In this document: piece after piece, positions 10,825-21,517 of the stretch | Position numbering within the stretch: the first letter of the stretch is position 1 | How the letters are laid out: every line of letters starts with the position of its first letter | From: Microplitis mediator | Taxonomy: Eukaryota; Arthropoda; Insecta; Hymenoptera; Braconidae | Direction of reading: 5' to 3' | Length of the DNA: 64,000 nucleotides | NCBI RefSeq assembly: GCF_029852145.1 | Contig: NC_079975.1 | Coordinates: 11,369,264-11,433,263 of the forward strand | Translations under genes and position numbers: made by a program | Notes under the pieces: model-generated | What the model was told of the DNA's origin: nothing | What the model saw: only the letters and a program-made list of their open reading frames with translations | Database searches by the model: none

Positions 10825-12173
10825 CCGATTTCGCTGAAACTTTTTTATCATTATTTATCCTACCAAAGACATTTTTCTGAATTTTTTCAGATTTTTTTAC
10901 CCAACCCAGAAAAAGTTACGAATTTTTGAAAAAAACCGCCCATTTTTTTTTAAATTGCTATAACTTTTTCAGAAATTAATCTTTCAGCACTTTTTATTTT
11001 TGTAAATGTGTGTTTTTAAATGTAGTTTTGAGAAAAAAATACAAAAAATGTTTCGAAAGTCATGATATATAAAATATTTCAGTTTTTTCAATAAAACCGT
11101 TATTTTTTCGAAGTTCGACACCTTCGATTCTCGATTTTTTTGTTTTAAAAAAAAACTTCAACCAGGACAGTATTCAACCCCGCTATTCCCATTTTGTGCC
11201 GACTTTCCTTTATATTTTTTTTTTTCGATTGAAAATACAGAAATTTCTAAATTTGGCTTTTTGGAACGTTTTTGAAAGAAATTTTTAAATATAGTGAAAC
11301 CTAAACCTACAATTAACCTTCGCAATAAGACAATTTATAGATAAACTTAGAAAAATATCGATAGCCCGAACTGAGAATTGAATCTAGCCCATGTCGGTAT
11401 CGCGCCGAGTGCTCTACCAGTTGAGATATCCGGTACTATACTATCTTCCGTTCAATTTGATCTAAAATTGTCTATAAGGCTATCGATATTTTTCTAAGTT
11501 TATCTATAAATTGTCTTATTGCGAAGGTTAATTGTAGGTTTAGGTTTCACTATATTTAAAAATTGGGAATTTTCTTCCGAAAAAATCAATCCTTGCCCCT
11601 AATACACTTTACGGTCGTTTTTGTCTAATTTTATTCAACTTCTGATCTTTCAAAAACGTTCCAAAAAAACTTGAGCGCAAAGTCATAAAAAATAAGCCAA
11701 ATTTAGAAATTTCTGTATTTTCAATCGAAAAAAAAAAATATAAAGGAAAGTTGGCACAAAATGGGAATAGCGGGGTTGAATACTGTCCTGGTTGAAGTTT
11801 TTTTAAAACAAAAAAATCGAGAATCGAAGGTGTCGAACTTCGAAAAAATAACGGTTTTATTGAAAAAACTGAAATATTTTATATATCGTGACTTTCGAAA
11901 CATTTTTTGTATTTTTTTCTCAAAACTACATTTAAAAACACAAATTTACAAAAATGAAAAGTGCTGAAAGATTAATTTCTGAGAAAGTTATAGCAATTTA
12001 AAAAAAAATGAGCGGTTTTTTTCAAAAATTCGTAACTTTTTCTGGGTTGGGTAAAAAAATCTGAAAAAATTCAGAAAAATGTCTTTGGTGGGATAAAAAA
12101 TGATAAAAAAGTTTCAGCGAAATCGAAGGGGGTCGGGTCAAAACCTCGGTGATTTGGCATGGAATGCCCCATA
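10825..12173. mobile_element. Palindrome A1 (GGGGCATTCC family) with tRNA-like centre
   Basis: Left arm from CGATTTCGCTGAAAC, inverse at 12110-12130, with matching blocks such as CAACCCAGAAAAAGTTACGA. The right arm is complete, ending GGCATGGAATGCCCCATATA; the left arm lacks the outer 45-60 bp. The same arm recurs at 34472-34862, and related palindromes lie at 19042-21270 and 46300-47303. No transposase frame. Confidence 0.8.
11281..11566 (-). repeat. tRNA-like sequence between perfect 86-bp inverted repeats
   Basis: 11281-11366 is an exact inverse of 11478-11563 by eye. The 111 bp between them contain, on the minus strand, a tRNA-like sequence of about 72 bp: box A region ATCTCAACTGGTAGAGC and a decayed box B (GATTCAATTC), ending CAGTTCGGGC. 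Other pieces of the same tRNA-like family lie on the plus strand at 59905-60150, with intact TAGCTCAACTGG and GGTTCGATTCC. The anticodon loop lacks a normal U33, so I call it tRNA-derived and not a gene. Confidence 0.6.
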
Positions 12174-12496
12174 TATAGGTTCATATATATAATTATATAT
12201 AATTCCATGTGTAATCACGTATAATTATATGTAATTATATATGATATCTCGTATATAATCATTTATACTCAATTATAATAATTTAAAATCATTTTTGATC
12301 GGGCAATCTTATGGCAGTGTCAGTCTTCAATTTAATGTTCTTAGATTATGTGACAGCATCATAGATTGTGTTTTGGAGAAAGACCTTGAGGATACTACTT
12401 ATCTTTTTGATAATTAGTCTGGAAAACCTTGCGATAACGCTTGGTGCTTTCTTTTCCCGATCTCTTTTCTTTCTCATAGGCCGGTCACTGTCCAAA

Positions 12497-12620
12497 ATGT
12501 TCAATTTAAGTTCAAAACGTTGAAAACGTTGAATTTACGTTGAAAACGTTGAATTTACGTTGAAAACGTTGAATACGTTGAATTTACGTTGAAAACGTTG
12601 AATTTACGTTGAATATTTCG
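12497..12620. repeat. 21-bp minisatellite
   Basis: About five units of GAATTTACGTTGAAAACGTT, one of them shortened, just before element J. Confidence 0.75.
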
Positions 12621-12650
12621 ACTCGGGAATCAGATTGTATTAAAGCAATA

Positions 12651-13923
12651 CCCTGATTAAACAAAAGTATTTGACAGGATTAAAAAAATTTATATCCTTA
12701 TGAATGCTATCGAATCCTGAAAATATGATTCAGAAGGATTTAACATGATTCAAATTTTTTAATTCTGTTAAATACTATTTAATCCTGAAAACATGATTTA
12801 ACAGGATTTGAAATGATTTAAACTGTTAAATACTTTTAAATACTTTTTAATCCTAAAAAGATAACGAAATATAAAAATTATTTCAGGATTAAAAAGTATT
12901 CGGTAGCATAAGAAATTTTAAATACTGGTTCAATCCTTCTATATCCTAAAAAGGTTATGAAATAAAAATATTATTTCAGGATTAAAAAGTATTTGGTAAC
13001 ATTAGAAATTTCAAATACTGATTAAATTCGTTTATATCCTAAAAAGATAACGGAATGAAAACATGATTTCAGGATTAAAAAGTATTCAATAGCATTAAAA
13101 ATTTCAAATACTGGTTAAATCCGTTTATATCCTCAAAACATAACGGAATGAAGACATTATTTCAGGATTAAAAAGTATTTGGTAGCATTAGAAATTTCAA
13201 ACACTGGTTAAATCCTTCTATATCGTAAAAAGATAATTAAATAAAAAAATTATTTCAGGATTAAAAAGTATTCGGTAGCATTAGAAATTTTAAATGCTAG
13301 TTGAATCCTTTTATATCCTAAAAAGATAACGAAATAAAAACATTATTTCAGGATTAAAAAATATTCAATAGCATTAAAAATTTTAAATACTGGTTGAATC
13401 CTTTTATATCCTAAAAAGATAACGAAATAAAAATATTATTTCAGGATTAAAAAGTATTCAATAGCATTAGAATTTTTAAATACTGGTTAAATTCATTTAA
13501 ATCCTAAAAAGATAACGAAATATAAAAATTATTTCGGGATTAAAAAGTATTCGGTAGCATTAGAAATTTCAAATGCTAGTTGAATCCTTTTATATCCTAA
13601 AAAGATATTGAAATAAAAACTTTATTTCAGGATTAAAAAGTATTCGATAGCATTAAAAATTTTAAATACTGGTTGAATCCTTTTATATCCTAAAAAGATA
13701 ACGAAATAAAAACATTATTTCAGGATCAAAAAGTATTCAATAGAACTAGAAATTTCAAATGCTAGTTAAATCCTTTCAAATCCTTCTACTCCTTTCGATT
13801 ATTTTAGTATTAAAAAGTATTTAATATGATTAATCGTGAATTTTGAAAAAGGATTTACAGTATTTAGCAGGATTTGAAAGTATTAAAATTTTAATCCTGT
13901 CAAATACATTTTTTTAATCAGGG
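12651..13923. mobile_element. Element J: CCCTGATTAAA ends around a 93-bp satellite
   Basis: Ends CCCTGATTAAA and TTTTTTAATCAGGG with TA duplications (12649-12650, 13924-13925). From about 12840 to 13800 the interior is a tandem array. The landmark TTTCAGGATTAAAAAGTATT recurs about every 93 bp (near 12881, 12974, 13067, 13159, 13251, 13345, 13438, 13529, 13622, 13716), roughly ten units. The unit contains GGATTAAA words that echo the element's own ends. Confidence 0.8.
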
Positions 13924-14031
13924 TAGGCACCAATCTAGTGTTCCATAAAAATTTTAATAATAAAATTATATGAATCTACACTTATATTACACAGATCACT
14001 GTAGAAAGTCCGATTGGTGCTAACTGCTCTA

Positions 14032-14307
14032 CACTGTAAAAAATTTGGAGTGAATTCGTAGTGATGACGGATTTTATTTCCATTCGAATTCACTCCGTCA
14101 CTTACAGTTCCAGAGTTTAAAAAAAAATCCTCTGCATATGGAGTAAACATGAAGTTTGCTTTTTCAGCTCAGTGATTCCGAAGGGATCTGAATTTGAATT
14201 CAATTCACATTTACTCCAATCCGGATTTTTCATATTAAAAAAAAACTCATCCGCTCGTTAATCACTCCGAATTTACTTCACGTTCACTCCGCTAATTTTT
14301 TACTATG
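14032..14307. mobile_element. MITE with CACTGTAAAAAATT ends
   Basis: Left end CACTGTAAAAAATTTGGAGT; the inverse of the right end reads CATAGTAAAAAATTAGCGGA. TA flanks both sides, as expected for a Tc1/mariner-type target. The interior repeats TTCACTCC/GGAGTGAA on both strands. Confidence 0.7.
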
Positions 14308-14362
14308 TAAGATTACCAGGCCAGTATTGTAATTGGTAAGTCAAATTCTCTTTGTATACGCT

Positions 14363-14577
14363 CCCTAGCGGATCCGAATTACGGTAAATACAGTGATTTT
14401 CCGTAATTTACGGTGCCTAGCAGAATTACCGTAAATTACGGCAATTTACCGTAATTTGCCGTAGATTACCGTAATTGACCGTAGATTACCGTAATTTACG
14501 GTAATCCTGCTAGGCGTCGTAAATTACGGTAAATTACGGTAAATCACTGTATTTACCGTAATTCGGATCCGCTAGGG
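14363..14577. mobile_element. MITE made of CCGTAATTTACGG words
   Basis: Nearly perfect 215-bp palindrome with ends CCCTAGCGGATCCGAATTAC and the inverse. The interior repeats TTACCGTAAATTACGG on both strands. I could not identify a clear target duplication. Confidence 0.85.
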
Positions 14578-15582
14578 CTGTAAGTAGCCATTAACTTCTT
14601 TTAGATCTATTTTTCTGTATATAATATACTTAATTTAATAGATGATTACATAGAAAGCATTTGTTTTTATGGAATAATTCAAAAATTTTTAAATATTTGT
14701 TTTGACAATAGATCGTTATTAAATTATTTTTGTTGGCAACAAAACAGTTTGCAAATATGTGTAGTAGGCAACTTAACAGTATGCAATTAATTTCAGAAGG
14801 CAACTTAACAGTAGGCAATTTATCTCAGTAGGCAACTTTACAGTAAGCAATTATACAGTGGGCATTAAAAATGTATGTATTTATAAGGTAAGCAACTATT
14901 AATTCGGCAATAAAATGGTAGGCAACTCATACCTTCCCCTCAAACTTAGGGGGTTGATTTGGTGTCGAATGAAAATAATTCACCTCAATTTTTAGCTCTT
15001 TAACTCAAACGGTATTCGAGAATTTCAAAAAAACCTGTTTTTTGAAATTATTTGTATTTTTATAGTAAAATTCGGAATTAATAAATGATGATTTTTTTCC
15101 TAATTCTTACTGGTCTAAAACATAAAAAAATCATATGATTGTGATTCTCAAACGGAAATCCGATTTTTAACGGAGAAAAAAAAATTATAATCTTTTTTTT
15201 TAGCCTTTTTGAAATATCTCACTCACTAAAATTTGTAGAAAATGTTTTTCATACTCCTCTATACTCAGGATTTTTTTTGAATTTTTTTAAGTGGTGGATC
15301 AATTCGAAAGAAATTGAAAACTCATTTTTTTCTTGAAATCTTGCGTTTTAACAACCTTAAATTCTTTTTTAAGTTCAAATAAGTAAGTAGAAAAATTTTT
15401 TTATTATAATTTATTTGTTTCTGTATCAAAGTTTAAAATATTTCCCAATAGTATAAAAAAAAAAATACAAGTATCAGGGTGTCGCAAAAAAAAACAATTA
15501 TATTTTTTTTTGAACGTCTTATAGGCTCAAAAGTTACTTTGTATTATAAGAAAAATCCTTACCGAATTTCAGCCAGATATCT

Positions 15583-17456
15583 TATAACAGGGCTATGCTG
15601 CTACTCTGGTCGTCCTTTATCAAGGGCGCCACTGGAAGTGATAACGGCCTCCCAGAGCCGGATCTTCGATCATCAGGGTCGTTGTAAATTAATTAATTGT
15701 AAGAGAGAGGAGAGGAAGGATAATTTATAATAATTTTAATACACTTTTTATTTAACCTTTTGACCTTTTATTTAATTAATAACCTTTTAACCTTATAAAC
15801 CTTTTGACCTTATAAACCTTATAACTTTTATTCCTTATACCTTATACTTTATAACTATCGTCAACTACCTTTGACGTTGTAAAACCTTATTTTAAACCAA
15901 CTACCTTTGGCATCACACACACACGCACACGTCTTTATTATAACTACTGGCCAACTACCTTTGGCATTTATTTAAAATAATATAAAATCGTCGTGCCTGA
16001 CGAACCTTAATTAGCAATAATAATTATTTAAAATTGATCCCCTGGATCTATACACGCGCACACTCACTCTAGTCCCCTGGACTTATTTCCACACACACTG
16101 ATTTTAAATAATATTAAAATGGCGTCCGGCCATCGACTTTCCCGCCACGACTTTTTCAATAGATTAATTAATTTTAGAATAAGAAAATTTATTAATTAAT
16201 TTATTTTCATTTAACTTATCACTTTTACTTTTATCCATTTCCTTCTTTTAGTAATTAACCGTATCAACAATAAATTTTCATCGGAGATCTCAACACCGCG
16301 TTTACCCGATACTTCAAAGTATGCGTTACTGACTACTTTGGATTCCCGACTCTTTCTTTTCCGGTTCAGACTCTTATTTCTCTTTTATTGTTATAAATTT
16401 TATTACGGTAAATTATTAACTAATTTTATTTAATAATTTTAATTATTAATCAATTAATTCAATTTCAGACCTCTCGCGTCTGTCAACTTCATCTTATTTA
16501 TTTAAATTATTCATTTCGATTAATTTTGTTTAATTAATTAATTTAATTTAATTTATTTATTTTAATTAACAACTAATTTTAACGCGGACTCGACCACGAA
16601 ATTTCTGGCTCGTGCTCAGCACAATGGGCCAAGAATTTTCTACGACGCAGTAATTCCGGCGATGGCCTGGAATTATCAACGACGCCTAGATCCGGCTAAA
16701 AGGCCTGGATCTGATTAGACAACCGTCTGGCTTAAATTAATCTTAACAAAATTCTACGACTAATTAATTTATAACGGGCCTAGACGCGGATTACCCGACG
16801 AACGACTAAGTATTTTTATAGAATTAAATTAATATTCTGGCTTGGGCCTAGAACAATTAATTTAATTAATACCTGGGTTAATTACTGGTGTTTCTTTTCC
16901 GTTGTGTTGTCTCCAGTCCTTCTCGTCAGGTTCCTTTGTCTCCTTTTTTTCAGGTTCCTTTGTTCTGGTCTTCGTTCTTCTTTAATCTCGTACTTGCTCC
17001 CTCTCTCGATTTTATTGATACTCCTTCACCTGTTTTTCCAGATAATTAGTAATAGTTATAAATGATACCGGCTAATGGCCTGGTATCTATAGTATTGAGA
17101 AATGATATCGCTTGGTTCCACAATCACAGAATCCAAGTAAAATAATTTTAATTACCTGTTAGATTGTTGTGCGTCTACTTGCTTCGGAGGTCTGTCCGGT
17201 TGTGTTCCGGTCTCCAATTTTCTCTTCGACACTTATCACGGTGCACCCACTCGATTAATTTCGGCCACTTCCGGAAATCTGGAAACTCCTACTTACAACT
17301 AGAGAGGGGGATTGACGGACAAGCCCCTACAATTACCACTCCTGACGACAAGTCGCGCTCTACCCCGGATAACCCTGGAGTAGTTATAGTTTTTATCGAC
17401 GGCGCGTATACTAGGTAATCGTAGTAACGCGGAAAATTCAAATTTTCCCTGTTACA
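15583..17456. mobile_element. Solo LTR, 1.87 kb, 4-bp target duplication ATCT
   Basis: It starts TATAACAGGG (consensus start TG changed to TA) and ends CCCTGTTACA, an inverted terminal pair. ATCT precedes (15579-15582) and follows (17457-17460). The uninterrupted site survives in the opposite arm of palindrome H. No gag-pol frames are present, so this is a solo LTR or a very long non-coding unit. Segments related to it occur reversed at 48653-50148 and 57740-57910 (GGGCGCCACTGGAAGT, CAACTACCTTTG, AGTCCCCTGGACTT). Confidence 0.75.
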
Positions 17457-19679
17457 ATCTTTGAAATTGAGCTATCACAAAGGGGGGTCCCCTTTCCCAT
17501 TTAAAATACACGCGAAAATTTTCCATTTTAGTTTTTTGTTATTGAGACTATGAAAAAAATTTTTTTTTCCCATTCCGCTTAGTATAATTTCATAGGGAAT
17601 TAAATTCTCTACAACAAGTGCGTTTACATTATGTACGTCAAACAAACTGGGAAAAAGTAACGGGGCTTCAAAGATCAACAAAAATTCAGTTTCATCAGTG
17701 TTAAATTATTTTTTATCATTTTTCATTTTTGTTCTATCAAAAATTTTTTTTTTTTCACATTTTAAGAAGCACGTTATTGTAGAAAATTGAATTTTCTACA
17801 AAAAGCATTTGATACCTTATATACGTCGAATGGATAAGAAAAAAGTTACAGGTCTTTAAATATCAACAAAAAATGAAGTTCCTTTTTTCTTTGACAGTTG
17901 AGTTCCAAAATTTAATATTTTTTAAACTTAGCTTTTCGTTGACATTTCAAGCCCTGTAACTTTTTACTCATTCATTTGACCCATTTATGATATCAGATAC
18001 TTTTTGTAGGAAATTAAATTTTCTACAAGAAAGTGCTCGTCAAAATTTAAAAAAAAAATTTTTTGATGGAATAAAAATGAAAAATAATTTTTAAAAAATT
18101 AACATTATGGAAACTAAATCTTTATTGATATTTGAAACGCCGTAACTTTTTTCTAGTTTGTTTGACGTACATGATGCAAAAGCACTTTTTGTAGAGAATT
18201 TAATTCCCTATGAAATTATACTGTGCGAAATTGGAAAAAACAAGTTTTTTCATAGTCTTAATTTTTAGTCATAAACTAGAATGAAAAATTTTCGCGTGTA
18301 TTTTAAATGGGAAAGGAGACCCCCCTTTGTGATAGCTCAATTTTAAAGATATCTGGCTGAAATTCTGTAAGGATTTTTCTTATAATACAAAGTAACTTTT
18401 GAGCCCATAAGACGTTGAAAAAAAATATATTTGTTTTTTTTTTGCGACACCCTGATACTTGTATTTTTTTTTTTATACTATTGGGAAATATTTTAAACTT
18501 TGATACAGAAACAAATAAATTATAATAAAAAAATTTTTCTACTTACTTATTTGAACTAAAAAAAGAATTTAAGTTTATTGTTAAAACGCAAGATTTTAAG
18601 AAAAAGTGAGTTTTCAATTTTTTTCGAATTGATCCACCACTTCAAAAAATTCAAAAAAATTCCTGAGTATAGAGGAGTATGAAAGACATTTTCTACTAAT
18701 TTTGGTGAGTGAGATATTTCAAAAAGGCTAAAAAAAAAGATTATAATTTTCTTTTCTCCGTTAAAAATCGGTTTTCCGTTTGAGAATCACGATCATATGA
18801 TTTTTTTTATGTTTTGGACTCGTAAGAATTAGGAAAAAAATCATCATTGATTAATTCCGAATTTTACTATAAAAATACAAATAATTTAAAAAAAACCGGT
18901 TTTTTTAAAATTCTCGAATACCCTTTGAGTTAAAGAGCTAAAAATTGAGGTGAATTATTTTCATTCGACACCAAATCGACCCCCTAAGTTTGAATCAAAA
19001 AATCCATGGGGGCAGAATTCCCATATTAATCCGGCTATACCCTTTTTCGATGTTTACCATTTTTGATTTTTGGTTTTTTTTTTTTTTTTTATATAGAACT
19101 TTTCTAAAAAAAATAAAAACAATAAATTTAAATGGTAATCCTCGAAATAATTTGAATTTTGTTCGAAAGTCAAGTTTAAAAATAGAAGGACTTTCTGAAT
19201 ATTTTCTTGTATTTTTTTCTGAAAACTACATTCGAAAACAAAGAAAATGATAAAAAAAAGTTTTCGTTTGGTCCATTTTTGAACAGATGCTGGCAATTCA
19301 AAAAATTCCTTCCACACTCATTGTTTTATGGTTAGAAAATTTTTTTTTTTAATTGCCAGCATCTGTTTAAAAATGGACCTAGCGGCAATTTTTTTTTATT
19401 TCATTTTTTTCGTTTTTGAATTTAGTTTTCAGAAAAAAAATATAAAAAAATTATTCAGAAGGTCCTTCTATTTATAAGGTTCCATGATTCTTGATCCCCC
19501 GACAAAATATCCCCGACAAAATATCCCCGACAAAATATCCCCAGACAAAATATCCCCAAAATAAATATCCCCGGACAAAATATTCCCACGACAAAAAATT
19601 CCCGACAATTAATCCTAAATAGCCGGAGTTTTTGAATAAAACGATAAACCTTAAACCACCAAATATTAAAAGAAAAAAA

Positions 19680-20140
19680 AAAATTTTTTTTGTTTGCAAA
19701 TAGTACTTTGAAATGTAAAGTAAGAATTGTCTAAACACAAATCTAAACCCTTAAAAAAATGTGTTTTCGGTAATTTAGTATGTTTTGATATTCTATCCCA
19801 GTTTTTTCTTAAAATTGCTTCAACTAGTTTTAATGGTAAGTTTGTAAATAATGAGACTACGTCTAGGGATATTAGAATGTAATTTGAAGGAATGTTGTTA
19901 AGTTTGTCTATTTCTTTCTTAAATTCAAAACTATTTTTAACAGCTGAAGGTTGTTTTTTTCTCGTTTGACTTAAAATGTTGGTGTACCATTTGTTTAGAT
20001 TGTATATCGGAGAGTTTACTGATGAAATGATAATTCGAAAAGGCATGTTGGGTTTATGAATTTTAGGTAATGCATATGCTTTTGGTAAAGTACTGTTGTG
20101 TGTGATTAGAAAATTTTTTGTATCTTTGTCAATGTGTCCT
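19680..20140 (-). pseudogene. Penelope-like element RT fragment
   Basis: Minus-strand frame, open for about 150 codons. It contains, in order, LPKAYALPKIHKP, RIIISSVNSPIYNLNKWYT, NSFEFKKEID and ISLDVVSLFTNLPLKLVEAI, then SYFTFQSTICKQ. This is the Penelope RT order: the P-I-S-S block, the catalytic D of the LDVVSLFTN motif, then the F-x-F...KQ block just before the usual GxxMGSP. The frame dissolves into poly-Phe after KQ, so the second catalytic motif and the GIY-YIG endonuclease are missing. It lies entirely within foldback M, so it was carried or inserted as a dead fragment. Confidence 0.8.
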
Positions 20141-20261
20141 AGTCTAAGCCAAGTATTTCAATCAAGGTATAATCATGGTTTTTGTGTATGTTTGCTCGGA
20201 AATAGGCCAACGCAAACGCGGGTAATAGTGTTGCGCCCTTTTATCATGGTTTTCGTGTGTT

Positions 20262-20412
20262 CCCTGTTTAGAAAATCTCATAGAATCCGATAGATTCTCA
20301 TAAATTCCCATAGAGATTTTATAAGATTGAATGAGTTCTATGAGAAGTGCTATAGTTCAGTATAGGGCCTTATACATACAGCTATAAAAATCTATCGGAT
20401 TTTTTAAGCAGG
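20262..20412. mobile_element. MITE, CCCTGTTTA ends, copy 1
   Basis: Ends CCCTGTTTAGAAAATC and GATTTTTTAAGCAGG. The interior (AGAATCCGATAGATTCTCAT ...) is the inverse of the copy at 61542-61699, including ATGAGAAGTGCTATAGTT. Nested in foldback M. Confidence 0.75.
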
Positions 20413-21517
20413 ATTTATTCGACATTAGACCAACATATTCGCTTGTTACCGTGTTGTGCCCTTTTATCATTGTGCCCTTTAATAATTTTTTTTTTATTTA
20501 AATTTTCGAAAACTATAACGAATTCGAAGGATAACTTGTCGGGGTTTTTTTGTCATAGGGATATTTTGTCGGGGACATTTTGTCCAGGGATATTTTTTTT
20601 TGGGATATTTTGTCGGGGATATTTTGTCGGAGGATCAAGACGCCTGATACCATTTATAAACTAGATTTTTCGAACAAGATTCAAATTATTTCGAGGATTA
20701 TCATTTAAATTTATTGTTTTTATTTTTTTTCCAAATTTGGGAGTTTTCTGAGAACTCTCAAAAATTTTAAGCATGGTGTTATAAAAAATAAGGCTAGTTG
20801 TAAAAAAACTTTTTTTTCAATTGGGAAAAAAAAATATAAATCGAAAGAACATCACTCTGAAAAAATTGAGGATCTGCAGAAAATGTCAAAGTATTATATA
20901 AAAAAAAAAAAAAAATCAAAAATCAAAAATGGTAAACATCGAAAAATTTTTGATTTTTTTTTTTAAAATCTACAAAAAAACAATGAAGATAGGTTGCAAT
21001 AATTTTTTTGTATTTTTTTTTTAAAGTACATAATAAAACAAAAATCTTGGAAAAAAGCGTCCCAATCAGTCGAATTTTGAAAAAGTTATAGCTATTTAAA
21101 ATTTAAAAAAACCATTTTTTTCAAAAATTCATAACTTTTTTATGGTTGGGTGAAAAAATTTGAAAAAATTACGAGAATCGTTTTTGATGGGGTAGAAAAA
21201 GAGAAAAAATTTTCAGCCAAATCTAAAGGGGTCGGGTTCAAAAATTGTCGATTTGGCGTGGAATGCCCCATGTATATATATTAGGGTGGGCCGAGAATTC
21301 GCTTTTTTAAAATTTTCATTATTAATACTAAAAATATTTTTCTTTGAACAAAAAAAAATTTTTCGGAAAACAAAAAAAATTTTAGGTCGATATCTTAGGC
21401 TCGCCAAGTCCCGCTAAAGTTAGAAGTTGTTTAAAACTTTTTTTCCAATTTATTTTGATCGGAAATTTAATTCCCCACAAAAAAGGTCCTAATAATAAAA
21501 TTACGTAAAGTTGATAG

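Larger units (their letters stand above)
7832..14938. mobile_element. TIR element L, 8-bp target duplication, heavily invaded
   Basis: Ends GGGAAGGTATGAGTTGCCTA / TAGGCAACTCATACCTTCCC extend into inverted arms of about 350 bp (7832-8180 and 14590-14938). They hold subterminal repeats GTTGCCTACTG and TTGCATACTGTTAA. The 8-bp duplication CTCAAACT fits the hAT or Mutator-like range. Most of the 7.1 kb is later inserts (8190-9974, 10412-10672, 10825-12173, 12651-13923, 14032-14307, 14363-14577). The only candidate for its own coding sequence is the short frame at 10177-10302. Confidence 0.75.
7776..19041. mobile_element. Palindromic element H, split by two later insertions
   Basis: Ends GGGCATAGCCGGATTAATAT and ATATTAATCCGGCTATACCC are inverted copies. 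Removing the insert 7832-14938 (L) and the solo LTR 15583-17456 leaves about 2.3 kb: a left arm (7776-7831, 14947-15582, 17457-about 17910) that is the inverse of 17910-19041. Matching landmarks include CAGGGTGTCGCAAAAAAAA (15476) with its inverse ending at 18453, and TTCCCATTTAAAATACACG (17496) with its inverse near 18300. No transposase frame is present in H itself. Confidence 0.75.
19478..20651. mobile_element. Foldback element M with 15-bp tandem repeat arms
   Basis: Ends GGTTCCATGATTCTTGATCC and GGATCAAGACGCCTGATACC are imperfect inverted repeats. Each leads inward into tandem units of about 15 bp, GACAAAATATCCCCG (left, 19498-19605) and the inverse (right, 20535-20635). Target duplication ATTTATAA at 19470-19477 and 20652-20659; the GGT...ACC ends match element N. 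The interior holds a Penelope RT fragment and a MITE, and no transposase. Confidence 0.8.
19042..21270. mobile_element. Palindrome A2, main part (GGGGCATTCC family)
   Basis: The fold centre is near 19325 (CCATTTTTGAACAGATGCTGGC faces its inverse around 19355-19380). The left arm 19042-19325 is matched by 19330-19477 plus 20652-20950. The outer right arm ends GGCGTGGAATGCCCCA. The foldback element M interrupts the right arm, and H separates the left remnant at 7700. No coding capacity. Confidence 0.7.

Noticed and set aside
12840..13800. Regular direct repeats, CRISPR-like at first sight
   Set aside because: The 93-bp units are contiguous with no unique spacers, and the window is eukaryotic. 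The 15-bp arrays of M and N likewise have no spacers.
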